Source: DATBJJ01 sp036556425
Lineage (GTDB): Bacteria; Acidobacteriota; Vicinamibacteria; Vicinamibacterales; 2-12-FULL-66-21
Reading direction: 5' to 3'
NCBI GenBank assembly: GCA_036556425.1
Contig: DATBJJ010000141.1
Span: 62,001-126,000 of the forward strand
Length of the DNA stretch: 64,000 bases
Shown: positions 40,706 to 49,884 of the stretch, piece by piece
Position numbering within the stretch: position 1 is the first letter of the stretch
Layout of the letters: each line of letters opens with the position of its first letter
Position numbers and translations under genes: made by a program
The notes under the pieces: generated by a model
The model's input: only the letters and a program-made list of their open reading frames with translations
Database searches by the model: none
Told to the model about the DNA's origin: nothing

Positions 40706-43153
40706 TCAGGCGGTCCGCTCCGTCGCGGCTCCGCCGCCGAATGCGACGAGCATCGCGGCGAAGAAGTACACCGCGCCTCCAAGCAACAGCGTCGTCGAGA
40801 ATCCCCAGTTCATCGCGACGAACACGGCGAGCGTCGAGCCGACGACGGAGAAGACGCCGTTGATGGCCCAGGCCCAGGGCACGAGCGCGTCGGCGCGGCG
40901 TTCGGCCAACAGACGAACGGCCGACGGGAGCGGCACGCCCATCAGGATCCCGGCGGGCAGCATCAGCGCGGACGCAAGGCACAGGCGAAGCCAGAGCGGT
41001 TGGCCGATCGCGGCGTCGATGACGCGCGGCAGGCCGGCGGCCGCGAAGATTGCCATCGCGACGACGCCGAGAAGCACGCGGACCATCCGTGACGGCAGCC
41101 GGTCGGGCGGGACGTGGCGGCCGAGCGTGGCGCCGAGCCCGGTGCCGAGCAGCAGCGAGAACAGCGTGACGGTGAGCGAGTACACCGGGTGCCCGAGCAG
41201 CAGCACGAACCGCTGCAGCAGCGCGACCTCCACGAGCATGAAGCCCGCGCCCAGGCACCCGAAGTACATCAGCCACCGCGGCCACCCCGCCGGAAGATCC
41301 TGACGCGTCGTCACGGCGAGCGGCAGCACGACGAAGAGGACGACGAGCGCGCTGGACACGAACATCAGCAGAAGGAGCGCGCTCAGACCGCCGGTCGCAA
41401 AGCCGTCGAGGTCCGGTGGCGCGGGAATCTCGAAGCCCGCGGCACGCATCAGCGCCGCGACGTGTTTCTGCGACGACAGGCGCGTCGTGTGAAAGAAGAA
41501 CGGGCGGTCGTCGCCGACCGGTGTGATGTCAAGCGGGTATCCGCTGTAGAACGCGCGGCGATCGGACGCGAGGATCAGCCGCGCGAAATCGCCGACCGGG
41601 CCCGCGGCGGGAGGCGTCACGGTCACGCCGGGGAGGTACACGATCTCGAACCCGAGCGCGCGGCTCTCGGCCTCGAGCTTCTCGACTTCCTCGCGGCGGA
41701 ACGGCTCGCGCTTGGTGAGCATCGTCATCACGCGGTCGTAGCGCACGATCGCGATCCGCGGCGCCGCCTCGACGCCGCGCCGCGCGAACGCCTCCTGCGC
41801 GAGCGACACGAGCCGCAGGCCGTCGAACATCCAACGCGAGATGCTCAGCACGCCGTCGTCCGTCAAGTGATCGAGGTAGTCCTCGAACGCGTCGGTCGTA
41901 TAGAGGCTGTTCTCGGTGAGCGTGTATGCGCCCGCCGCCGTCGCGGCCCACGTGTCGACGAGCGACGCTTGGATGACGTCGTAGCGCTCGCGCGACCGGC
42001 GCACGAAGCTCCGGCCGTCCTCGACGTGCACGCGCACGCGCGGGTCGCCGTAGACGCGGCCCGAGTAGTCGAAGAAGCGGTTCGTCATCACGTCGCGCAC
42101 GATGATCGGGTTGATCTCGGCGCCGTCGACGCGGCCGGCGCCGAGGACGAGGGCGGACGCGAGATCGCGCCCGCCGCCGGTCCCGATGATGAGCGCGCTG
42201 AATCCCGGCGTCGCCGGCGGAGCGCTTTCCGCCGACACGCCGCCCTTCAAGAGGTACGCGAGGGCCGTCAACTCGTACCGCAGATAGCTGGCGTCGGGCA
42301 GGCCGTTCGGGAGATGCAGGATCTGCGTCGCCGCGGCGGAGTCGATGTCCATCAACAACGTCGCAGGCAGCGCGCCCGAGAACGTGGGGCTCAGCGACCA
42401 GTCGCCGTACGGAACGTCATACACGCCGATGCGCGAGAACGAGTTCCACTTGCTGAAGAGCACGCGATGGTCCTCGTGCCCTTTCGTGACCGTGAGATCG
42501 AAGAGCGCGGGGACGAGCGTGCGTCCGCCAATGGCGACGAGCAGGATCGCGCTCGACCACGCGAGTGTCGTTCGACGATCTGACGGCGCGAACAGCGCGG
42601 CGGCGACGGCGCCCGCGCCCGCGGCGAACAACACGCCGCCAGGCGCGCCGACGAGGTTGACGATGGGGATCAGAAGAAGGCAGCCGGCGGCCGCGCCGAT
42701 GAGATCCGCGGCGTAGACCGCGTTCACGCGCCGCGCGTAGCGCGAGAGCGCGAGCGCGATCACGCCGCCGCCCGCGAAGAACGGCAGCCCCGCGAGCACG
42801 TAAATCGCCGTCATCCGCAGCGCGGTGTCGAGCGAAAACGTGAGGCCCACGCGCAAGCGCACGAGGCAGGCGAGCGCGACGAGCAGCGACGCGGCGAACA
42901 TCAGCGCGCCTCGCGCGAGCAGCGTGTCCGTCGGCACGCGCGCGAGGCGCTGTCGAAACAGGAACACGCAGACGCCGCTCGCGCTGAGACCGAACAATGC
43001 GATCGAGATCGCGAGAAACGCGAAGTGGTAGTACATCGTGACCGAGAAGAGGCGCGTCCACGCCAGCTCGGTCATGAGGAGCGCCGCCGACAGGAGGCCG
43101 ACGCCCGTTACGGTCGCGCGCGAGGGCGCCGGCGCGGTCTCGGAATGCACCAT
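40706..43153 (-). CDS. Spermidine-synthase-like polytopic membrane protein (copy B)
   Basis: 815 residues starting at ATG 43153, one base after the upstream stop. About seven N-terminal helices, a soluble Rossmann-fold methyltransferase/aminopropyltransferase-like domain (about 330-470) and further C-terminal helices. The SAM-type loop is GTGGGRDL and the acidic part is VEDGRSFV. The loop after it is QASLVDTWAATAAGAY, with the Asp displaced by three residues compared with the spermidine-synthase VIMVD motif. The reaction may therefore not be spermidine synthesis. It could methylate or aminopropylate a membrane-linked substrate; unknown. Paralogue of the next gene. Confidence 0.75.
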   Translation of the reverse strand: MVHSETAPAPSRATVTGVGLLSAALLMTELAWTRLFSVTMYYHFAFLAISIALFGLSASGVCVFLFRQRLARVPTDTLLARGALMFAASLLVALACLVRLRVGLTFSLDTALRMTAIYVLAGLPFFAGGGVIALALSRYARRVNAVYAADLIGAAAGCLLLIPIVNLVGAPGGVLFAAGAGAVAAALFAPSDRRTTLAWSSAILLVAIGGRTLVPALFDLTVTKGHEDHRVLFSKWNSFSRIGVYDVPYGDWSLSPTFSGALPATLLMDIDSAAATQILHLPNGLPDASYLRYELTALAYLLKGGVSAESAPPATPGFSALIIGTGGGRDLASALVLGAGRVDGAEINPIIVRDVMTNRFFDYSGRVYGDPRVRVHVEDGRSFVRRSRERYDVIQASLVDTWAATAAGAYTLTENSLYTTDAFEDYLDHLTDDGVLSISRWMFDGLRLVSLAQEAFARRGVEAAPRIAIVRYDRVMTMLTKREPFRREEVEKLEAESRALGFEIVYLPGVTVTPPAAGPVGDFARLILASDRRAFYSGYPLDITPVGDDRPFFFHTTRLSSQKHVAALMRAAGFEIPAPPDLDGFATGGLSALLLLMFVSSALVVLFVVLPLAVTTRQDLPAGWPRWLMYFGCLGAGFMLVEVALLQRFVLLLGHPVYSLTVTLFSLLLGTGLGATLGRHVPPDRLPSRMVRVLLGVVAMAIFAAAGLPRVIDAAIGQPLWLRLCLASALMLPAGILMGVPLPSAVRLLAERRADALVPWAWAINGVFSVVGSTLAVFVAMNWGFSTTLLLGGAVYFFAAMLVAFGGGAATERTA

Positions 43154-43154
43154 G

Positions 43155-45596
43155 TCACGAGGCGCGGCCGCGCGCTGCGGCGGCGAACGCGCCGAGCGCG
43201 GCGACATACGCCGCCCACCCGGTCCAGTACGCCGCCGAGATCGACCAGGTCAGCGCGATGCAGACGCTCAGCACCGACGCAAGCACGGAGGCGGCGCCGT
43301 TCAGGCCCCAGAGCCACGCGGTCAGCTCGCGCGCGCGGCCGGCCGCGAGCTTCATCCCCAACGGAAACGCCATCCCCATCACGAGGCCCGCGGGAAAGAG
43401 CAGCAGCACGGCCGCGGCGATCCGGACGCTCGTGGTCATCGGCTCGATCCAGCGCACGACACTCGGCGTGATCGCGCCCACGAGCGCGAGCGCGGCGACG
43501 ATGGCGATCAGGCGCCCGCGTCCACCGGTGGCTGCATCGACGTTCGCCGTGAGGAAGCTGCCGAGCCCGCTCGACAACAGCAATGCGAAGAGCACGACCG
43601 AGAGCCCGTACGTGGGATGGCCGAGCGCGATGATCAAACGCTGCATCAGCGACGTCTCGATCAACATGAAACCGAGCCCGATCGAAACGAAGAACGCGAA
43701 CAGCGACCCTGCGCCGGCGAGGCGTACGCGATTGCGCGTCATCCACAGCGGCAGCAGAATGCACGCCGCGGTGAGCACCGATACCGTCGCGAGCAGCACG
43801 GCGAGCGTGGCCACCGCTTTCATGTTGTGGCTCTGCTTGCCGACGTCGAGCAGCTCCGGCCGCAGCACATCGCGCAGGCGCAGCATGTTGAAGAAGAACG
43901 GGCTGTCGTCGGTCGGCGCCGAGATGTTGATGGGATAGCGATCGAGGAACTGCTGCAGGCCGTCGAGCGTGGTCAGCCTGATGTACGTCTCGTCCGTGAC
44001 GACCCGCGGACTGAATGGCACGTCGAACTGCAGTCTCGCAGCCTCGGCGTCGAGCCGATCCAGCTCCTCCGACGCGAAAGGACGCCGGCTGACGAGCAGC
44101 GTCCCGACGCCATCGGGGATCTCGGCCCGGCGGTTGGCCAGTTGCATGTTGCGGACGATCGCCAGGTGGCGGCGCGGCTCGGCGATCCCCATCTGCCGCA
44201 GCGCCTCCACCGCAATCATCGTCGTGCGATACAGCTCGCCGGGACGATCGCGGAAATACCAGCGTGAGACGCTGAGCAGGCCGTCGTCGGTCAGATGATC
44301 GAGAAACGTCCTCCAGGCCTCCACGGTGTAGATGGAGTTCTCGCTGAGCACGAACGCTCCGGCCGCCGTTGCCGCCCACGTATCGATCAGCGAAACCTGA
44401 ATCAGATCGAACCGCTCGGGCGACCGGGCGATGAAGCTGCGCGCTTCGTCGTTCACGAACCGCACGCGCGGATCGCGATCGAGGTGTCCGGTGTAATCGC
44501 CGAAGCGGCCGTTGACGGTCCGAATGATGTCCTTGTTGATTTCGACGGCCGTCACCGATCGCGCGTGGAATGCGAGCGCAGACAGGACGTCGCGTCCGCC
44601 GCCGGCGCCCACGACCAACGCGCGCCGATCGGGCCGCAGGTAGTAACCGATGTTCGTGACGTCGTACTTCAGGTGCTCCAGCGTCGCCGGATCGCCGTCG
44701 TAGCCGGTCAGTACTGTTCCGGCTCCGACGTCGATATCCATCTGGGCCTGGCGGACGAGCTCGGTTGCCGGAAGCGTCGGGCTCAATCCCCATCCTTGGG
44801 GCGGGGCCGGCTCCTCGCGCCACACGTTGACCCTGACTCGCGAGTACGAATTCCACTTCTCGTAGGTCGGCCGCGCCTCGAACGATCCCTTGATGTAGAG
44901 AATGCGAAAAATTGGAAAGCCTCTCCACACGAGCCACGTATGCGAGGCCGCGCTCGCGGTCAGCGCGATCGCGATTGCCGCGGCTCCGCGGCGATATCCG
45001 CGCGACGTCAGATCGCGCGCGAACATGAGCGCGCCGGCGGACGCCAGCACCGCGACCCACAGCACGGCGGTCGGCCCATCCGAGTATCCGAGCACCGGAA
45101 TGAGAAGTACGCACCCCAACGCGGCGCCGGCGAGATCGGCGGCGTACAAGCGGCTGACACGCGCCGGAAATCCCGTCAATGCCAGGCATACCACGATGCC
45201 GCTCACCACGAATGGAACGGCGATGACCGCATACGTGAGGGCGATCGAATAGATCGCGACGATCGACGGATGGATGCGGAACGGAATGCTCAGCTGCGTG
45301 AGGAAGCTGAACACGATCGCGATCGGAAACGCCAGCGCGGCAACCGCAAGCCGCTGACGGATCGCGGCTGGCGGGAACAGCTGCGGCAGCAGATACACTG
45401 CCAGCGCGCCCGCCGTCATGCCGAACATCGCCAGCGACAGCGCCACGAACGCGAAGTGATACAGCATCGTGACGCTGAAGATGCGCGTGAGCAGGATCTC
45501 GTACATCAACGTCGCGAGCGCGACGAAAAAGAGGCCGGCGTAGGTCCGCCACGTCACGCGTGGATCGGCAGGATCGAGGTGGCTGCGGGAGGACAC
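43155..45596 (-). CDS. Spermidine-synthase-like polytopic membrane protein (copy A)
   Basis: 813 residues from GTG 45596. A 29-residue Arg/Pro-rich N-terminal extension to 45683 was rejected because a TATCAT box lies inside it, 9 nt before the GTG. The architecture is the same as copy B: N-terminal helices, Rossmann domain with GAGGGRDV, SFIARSPERFDLIQVSLIDTWAATAAGAF, then helices to the end. The paired genes share the IDTW/VDTW loop that replaces the normal catalytic Asp motif. They diverge from the GT-C gene at 45689 across 92 bp. Confidence 0.75.
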   Translation of the reverse strand: MSSRSHLDPADPRVTWRTYAGLFFVALATLMYEILLTRIFSVTMLYHFAFVALSLAMFGMTAGALAVYLLPQLFPPAAIRQRLAVAALAFPIAIVFSFLTQLSIPFRIHPSIVAIYSIALTYAVIAVPFVVSGIVVCLALTGFPARVSRLYAADLAGAALGCVLLIPVLGYSDGPTAVLWVAVLASAGALMFARDLTSRGYRRGAAAIAIALTASAASHTWLVWRGFPIFRILYIKGSFEARPTYEKWNSYSRVRVNVWREEPAPPQGWGLSPTLPATELVRQAQMDIDVGAGTVLTGYDGDPATLEHLKYDVTNIGYYLRPDRRALVVGAGGGRDVLSALAFHARSVTAVEINKDIIRTVNGRFGDYTGHLDRDPRVRFVNDEARSFIARSPERFDLIQVSLIDTWAATAAGAFVLSENSIYTVEAWRTFLDHLTDDGLLSVSRWYFRDRPGELYRTTMIAVEALRQMGIAEPRRHLAIVRNMQLANRRAEIPDGVGTLLVSRRPFASEELDRLDAEAARLQFDVPFSPRVVTDETYIRLTTLDGLQQFLDRYPINISAPTDDSPFFFNMLRLRDVLRPELLDVGKQSHNMKAVATLAVLLATVSVLTAACILLPLWMTRNRVRLAGAGSLFAFFVSIGLGFMLIETSLMQRLIIALGHPTYGLSVVLFALLLSSGLGSFLTANVDAATGGRGRLIAIVAALALVGAITPSVVRWIEPMTTSVRIAAAVLLLFPAGLVMGMAFPLGMKLAAGRARELTAWLWGLNGAASVLASVLSVCIALTWSISAAYWTGWAAYVAALGAFAAAARGRAS

Positions 45597-45605
45597 GAAA
45601 CCGCC

Positions 45606-45611
45606 ATGATA
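45606..45611 (-). promoter_or_regulatory. TATCAT -10-like box, 9 nt before GTG 45596
   Basis: Reads TATCAT on the minus strand with a 9-nt spacer to the GTG of the copy A membrane gene. It helps choose the start, because the longer reading would place the box in coding sequence. Confidence 0.45.
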
Positions 45612-45668
45612 TCGCACACGGGCGCGCGTCCTCCGCGTCCTCGTCCTCGGCTTCGTTCTCGGCTTCGA

Positions 45669-45674
45669 TATAAG
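45669..45674 (+). promoter_or_regulatory. TATAAG -10-like box, 14 nt before ATG 45689
   Basis: Plus-strand TATAAG with a 14-nt spacer to the ATG of the GT-C gene, giving a predicted leader of about 7-8 nt. Part of the 92-bp divergent region shared with 45596. Confidence 0.4.
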
Positions 45675-45688
45675 CTTATTCACTCGAG

Positions 45689-47317
45689 ATGCCCCTGCCT
45701 TCGCCGGAACCCGGTGTGACTTCTTCGGCGTCGCACCGCGCGCGATCGATCGGTATCCCGCTCGCGTTCGTCGCCCTCATCTTCATCCTCCGGATTCCGA
45801 ACATCGTCTTGCCGATGGGACCGGACCAGGGTGTGTACACGACGATCGCGTGGGGTCTGCAGCGCGGGCTCGATCTCTACCGCGACATGTTCGAGCAGAA
45901 GCTCCCGGGCATCTATCTCGCCTATTTGGCGGGCTTCACGATCTTCGGCACGGGCACGCACGCGATCTTCCTGATCGACTACGCCGCCGGGCTGGCGACG
46001 GTGATCGCCGTCTTCGGCATCGGTCATCGACTCCAGGGACCTCGCTTCGCGGCGCTCGCCGCCGCGATCGCGGCGTTCGCCACGTTTCCGGCCGCACGGT
46101 TCGCCTATGGCGGTTTCATCGAGCGAGGCATCACCGAGTCGTTCATCATTCCGCTCGCGGCGATCGCCGTTGGGTGCGGCGTCACGTCGGCGGCGCGCGA
46201 CGGCGTGAAGTGGGCGGCCGCCGCCGGAATCCTGATCGGCACCGCGGCGGTATTCAAGCAGACGGCATTGATCTATCTCGTCGTGCTCGTCGCCTGGACG
46301 TGGCTCGTTCGCGACCTGCGCCACGCCGTCCGGTTCGCGCTGATTGCAGCTGCGGGCACGCTCGCCGTACCGGCGCTCGTTCTCGCGTGGCTGGCAAGCC
46401 GCGGCGTCGTGGGCGACATGTGGAGAGCGACGATAGAGTTCAACGTCGCCTACCTCGCGGTCGGCGATCAGAGTTTCGGCGCCACGCTGACGCGGTTCGC
46501 GCAAGAGATCTTCCGGCGCGCGCGGCGCGACGAGATCTGGGCGCTCGGCGGGCTGTCCGCCGGAGCGGCGGTGCTCTCGTATCGATGGCAATCTGCGGCG
46601 GCGAGCCGCGTCGCCGCGCTGGGCGTTCTCTGGCTGGCGGGCGCCCTTATCGCGACGCTCGCGAACGGTCCGCGGCTCTTCACGACCTACTTCATTCCGT
46701 CGCTCGTCCCGCTCAGTCTTTTGATCGCGTGGCTGTTCGATCAGACGCTCGGCTCGGCGGTCCGCGCGCGGCGCGTCGCGGGGTTTGTGTGTCTCGCGCT
46801 GGCGGGGATCATGCTGGTGCGCTCCGGCTCGCTGCGGCAGGCGGCAACCGCGACGTGGGACGACACGCGCTTTCTTTTCGGGCGCACGCCGAGCCAGGAG
46901 TACCTGCAGCGGTTCCGATCGCGTGGACGCGAGGTGTTCAATGCCGCGACCAACGAGCGCCTCGCGGCGTACGTTCAGGCGAACACCGCGCCGGATGAGC
47001 GGGTGTTCGTGTTCGGCATGACCGCCGGTACGTACTTCTCGAGCCGCCGCCTGCCCGGCAGCCGGTTTCTGTGGGCGTACGCCGCGGTCTCCGAAATGCT
47101 GCCTGGCCCGGAGTTCACAGTCGATACGCTGGCCGCCGAGTTGGCGCGGAGCTCGCCGCGCTACATCATCCTGCAGCGCAGCAACGGGGACAGCTTCTCG
47201 GGATGGCGGGCGTCGGAGGCTTTCGAGGCTCCGGCGCTTCAGGCCTTGATCGCAGCGGGGTACGCGCGCGAAACAGAGATTGGCGATTTCGTGCTGTATC
47301 GAAAAACGGCTCCGTGA
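45689..47317 (+). CDS. GT-C (PMT-type) membrane glycosyltransferase
   Basis: 542 residues with about eleven helices in the first 400, then a soluble periplasmic domain. The first loop MGPDQGVYTTIAWGLQRG (about 43-60) places an acidic residue like PMT/ArnT enzymes, and RDMFEQKLPGIYL follows. ArnT/PMT enzymes transfer a sugar from undecaprenyl phosphate to LPS or glycan outside the cytoplasm; DPM-like genes in the locus could supply the donor. Acceptor unknown. It ends 9 bp before the convergent GT2 gene. Confidence 0.78.
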   Translation: MPLPSPEPGVTSSASHRARSIGIPLAFVALIFILRIPNIVLPMGPDQGVYTTIAWGLQRGLDLYRDMFEQKLPGIYLAYLAGFTIFGTGTHAIFLIDYAAGLATVIAVFGIGHRLQGPRFAALAAAIAAFATFPAARFAYGGFIERGITESFIIPLAAIAVGCGVTSAARDGVKWAAAAGILIGTAAVFKQTALIYLVVLVAWTWLVRDLRHAVRFALIAAAGTLAVPALVLAWLASRGVVGDMWRATIEFNVAYLAVGDQSFGATLTRFAQEIFRRARRDEIWALGGLSAGAAVLSYRWQSAAASRVAALGVLWLAGALIATLANGPRLFTTYFIPSLVPLSLLIAWLFDQTLGSAVRARRVAGFVCLALAGIMLVRSGSLRQAATATWDDTRFLFGRTPSQEYLQRFRSRGREVFNAATNERLAAYVQANTAPDERVFVFGMTAGTYFSSRRLPGSRFLWAYAAVSEMLPGPEFTVDTLAAELARSSPRYIILQRSNGDSFSGWRASEAFEAPALQALIAAGYARETEIGDFVLYRKTAP

Positions 47318-47326
47318 CGGCGGCAA

Positions 47327-48106
47327 TCAGCGGTCTTGGCTGACCGTCTTCTCCACCGGCAGAGGCACGGCCGTCGTGCGGCGCCACTCGGAAAGCGCGC
47401 CGCCGAATCTGAAGCGAAGCAGATTGAGCAGGAACTCCACGCACGCTGACGGCCGCACGTGACTCAGGCCGTTGGAACGCATGCGCGCGAAGACGTTCAT
47501 CTCCAGGACGCGCACGCCCAGATAGTGGGCCTTGATCATGATCTCCGGATCGAGGAACCAGTTCTTCGATTCGAGCCGCATCGCGGCAATGACGTCGCGA
47601 TGGACGATCTTCGGCAAGCCGTTGACGTCGATCGAACCGAGTCGCGGCCAGAGGATCGTGACCAACGCGTTGTACAGCACGGAGACGATCTTTCGCCGCC
47701 AACCGTCCATCCGAAAGCGCCGCCGCACCTTCCCGAGCACGCGCCCGTTCGTCTGCTTCACGATCGTGAAGAGCCGGGCCGCGTCCTCGGCGTCCACTTG
47801 ACCATCCGCCGCGATGATGCCGATCCACTGTCCGCGGCAAACCGGAATCGATCTGAGGATGCCGTTGCCGTAGCCCTCGTTCTTCTCGACTCGGCAGTGC
47901 ACGACAGGCAGCCCGCTCGCGACGAACCCGGAGATGATCTCGCCGGTCCGATCGGCCGAGCCGTTGTCGCACGCCACGAGCTCGATCCGATGGCCCGCCT
48001 GTGCGAACTGCTGAACGAGCTGCGGGATCGTGTAAGGGATGACGTCCTGCTCGTTGTAGCACGGGACGATCAGCGACAGTTCCAGCGAGTCCCGATCGGT
48101 CGTCAT
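47327..48106 (-). CDS. GT2 glycosyltransferase
   Basis: 259 residues. LSLIVPCYNEQDVI near 10, ACDNGSAD, GYGNGILRSI, and IAADGQVD in place of the usual DxD, so the acidic pair is unusual. FARMRSNGLSHVRP is a conserved late motif. Likely the transferase for the deoxysugar made by the upstream genes, since it ends the CDP-sugar operon with a 4-bp overlap (GTCAT/TGA side) with the dehydratase gene. Confidence 0.78.
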   Translation of the reverse strand: MTTDRDSLELSLIVPCYNEQDVIPYTIPQLVQQFAQAGHRIELVACDNGSADRTGEIISGFVASGLPVVHCRVEKNEGYGNGILRSIPVCRGQWIGIIAADGQVDAEDAARLFTIVKQTNGRVLGKVRRRFRMDGWRRKIVSVLYNALVTILWPRLGSIDVNGLPKIVHRDVIAAMRLESKNWFLDPEIMIKAHYLGVRVLEMNVFARMRSNGLSHVRPSACVEFLLNLLRFRFGGALSEWRRTTAVPLPVEKTVSQDR

Positions 48107-49122
48107 GATGTCGGTGCGCGTCCGCCGTCACTCGCGGCGCCCGGGAGCCGCTGCGCGTACCAGGGAATCGTCTCGTTCAGGCCCGCCTCGAACGAGAACT
48201 GCGGCGACCACTCCAGCATCGTGCGGGCCTTCGTGCAGTCGAGGAATTGGTTCGGGATCTCGAGCGAGGCCTCGCCGAGAACGATCGGCTGCAGATGCGA
48301 CCGACGCATGCGATCCAGAATCTGCCGCACCACGTCGAGCACGGCGAGCGGCTGCTCGTTCCCGAAATTGAACGCATGTCCCGCCAACTCGTTCTGGAAC
48401 ATCCGCTCGGCGACGCACAGATACGCACCCACGGCATCGCGAACGTAGAAGTAATCGCGCTTGAACGTGCCGTCGCTGCGGATCACGGGCGCCTCGTCGA
48501 GGAGCGCCGATCGGATGGTGCCAGGAATGAGCCGGCTGAAATTGAGATCGCCCGGACCCCACAAGTTACCGCACCGCGTGACGACGACGGGCGTGCCGTA
48601 GGTGTGGAAGTAGGACAGCGCGATCAGATCAGCGCAGGACTTGGAAACGTCGTAGGGAAAGCGGCCGACGAGCGGCGTCGCCTCCGTGTATGGCAGCTGC
48701 TCGTGCGCGCCGTACGCCTTGTCGCTCGACGCGACAATCACCCGCTGGACGAGCCGCGAGTTCTGCCGGCATGCCTCGAGCAGGTTCCAGGTCCCCTGAA
48801 TGTTCGACTCGAACGTCGAGATCGGAGAACGTGCCGCGGTGCCGACGATCGTCTGCGCCCCGAGATGGAAGACCGTGTCGATCTCGTATTCGTTCAGCGC
48901 GCGCACGAGCAATGGCAACTGCGTCAGATCGCCGCCGATGATGTTCGTGGACGCCGCGAGACCGGATTCCAGCAGGCGGCTTCCCGGCACCCAGTCGCGC
49001 AGCAGGACGGTGACGTCCGCGCCTTGCGCGACGAGCGCCTCGACCAGCGCCGACCCGAGGAGTCCGGAGGCGCCCGTGACGAACACGCGGCGGCCGCGCC
49101 ACGCTAACGGCGCGTGAGCCAC
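48103..49122 (-). CDS. rfbG: CDP-glucose 4,6-dehydratase
   Basis: 339-residue extended SDR. WRGRRVFVTGASGLLGSAL is the RfbG-type N-terminus (NAD loop 17-26), SSDKAYG (132-138) and YDVSK (157-161) form the active site, and FKRDYFYVRDAVGAYL is typical. It converts CDP-glucose to CDP-4-keto-6-deoxyglucose. The gene overlaps rfbF by 19 bp, the usual rfbF-rfbG pairing, which strengthens the assignment over other dehydratases. Confidence 0.9.
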   Translation of the reverse strand: MAHAPLAWRGRRVFVTGASGLLGSALVEALVAQGADVTVLLRDWVPGSRLLESGLAASTNIIGGDLTQLPLLVRALNEYEIDTVFHLGAQTIVGTAARSPISTFESNIQGTWNLLEACRQNSRLVQRVIVASSDKAYGAHEQLPYTEATPLVGRFPYDVSKSCADLIALSYFHTYGTPVVVTRCGNLWGPGDLNFSRLIPGTIRSALLDEAPVIRSDGTFKRDYFYVRDAVGAYLCVAERMFQNELAGHAFNFGNEQPLAVLDVVRQILDRMRRSHLQPIVLGEASLEIPNQFLDCTKARTMLEWSPQFSFEAGLNETIPWYAQRLPGAASDGGRAPTS

Positions 49123-49883
49123 GGCGCTTGTCCGCTTTGCAACAGAGCCTCCAGAACCTGCTTGTCCCGCAGCGTGTCCATCGGTTGCCAGAACCCGTCG
49201 TGCCTGTACGCCCGCAGCTCACCGGCGGCGGCCAGGCGCTCGAGCGGACCGCGTTCGAGCGGACTCTCCTCGTCCAGGTACTCGAACACACCGGGGTCGA
49301 AAACGAAAAAGCCGCCGTTGATCCAACCCTCGCGCGTCTGCCGCTTCTCGGCAAACTCTGCGACGCGATCGCCGTCGAGCACGAGCTCGCCGAAGCGTGC
49401 CGGCGGCCGCACCGCGGTGACGGTGGCGAGGCGGCCGTGCGATCGATGGAAGCGGACGAGCGCCTGGATGTCGACCGTGGAAAGCCCGTCGCCATACGTC
49501 GCCATGAACGGCTGGTCCTGGATCTGATCGCGGAGCCGGAGAATGCGGGCGCCGGTCGATGTTTCCGCGCCGGTATCGATCAATCCGATGCGCCAGTCGA
49601 TCGTCGCGGGCTTGATGATCTCGAGCGACCCGTCGGCGAGATTCACGATGTAGTCGCTCAAATGCGCAGGCAGGCTGCGGAAGTAGTCCTTGATCACCTC
49701 GCCGCGGTATCCGCACGCGACGAGAAAGTCCGTGAATCCGAACGCCGCGTAGTACCGCATCAAGTGGAACAGCAGCGGCCGTCCGCCGATTTCCACCATC
49801 GGCTTGGGCAGCGTCTGCGTCTCCTCGGCCAGCCTGGTGCCGCGCCCGCCCGCGAGCAGCACGACTTTCATGTCGGATCGCAT
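49104..49883 (-). CDS. rfbF: Glucose-1-phosphate cytidylyltransferase
   Basis: 259 residues (255 from the alternative ATG 49871). LLAGGRGTRLAEETQTLPKPM is the nucleotidyltransferase signature; family features EIGGRPLLFHLMRYY, DTGAETSTGARI and YGDGLSTVD match RfbF. It joins CTP and glucose-1-phosphate into CDP-glucose, the first step of CDP-deoxysugar synthesis. It starts one base after the C-methyltransferase stop and overlaps rfbG. Confidence 0.93.
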   Translation of the reverse strand: MRSDMKVVLLAGGRGTRLAEETQTLPKPMVEIGGRPLLFHLMRYYAAFGFTDFLVACGYRGEVIKDYFRSLPAHLSDYIVNLADGSLEIIKPATIDWRIGLIDTGAETSTGARILRLRDQIQDQPFMATYGDGLSTVDIQALVRFHRSHGRLATVTAVRPPARFGELVLDGDRVAEFAEKRQTREGWINGGFFVFDPGVFEYLDEESPLERGPLERLAAAGELRAYRHDGFWQPMDTLRDKQVLEALLQSGQAPWLTRR

Positions 49884-49884
49884 C

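Noticed and set aside
45597..45683. N-terminal extension of the spermidine-synthase-like gene
   Set aside because: Arg/Pro-rich and would contain the TATCAT box; GTG 45596 starts a normal membrane protein.
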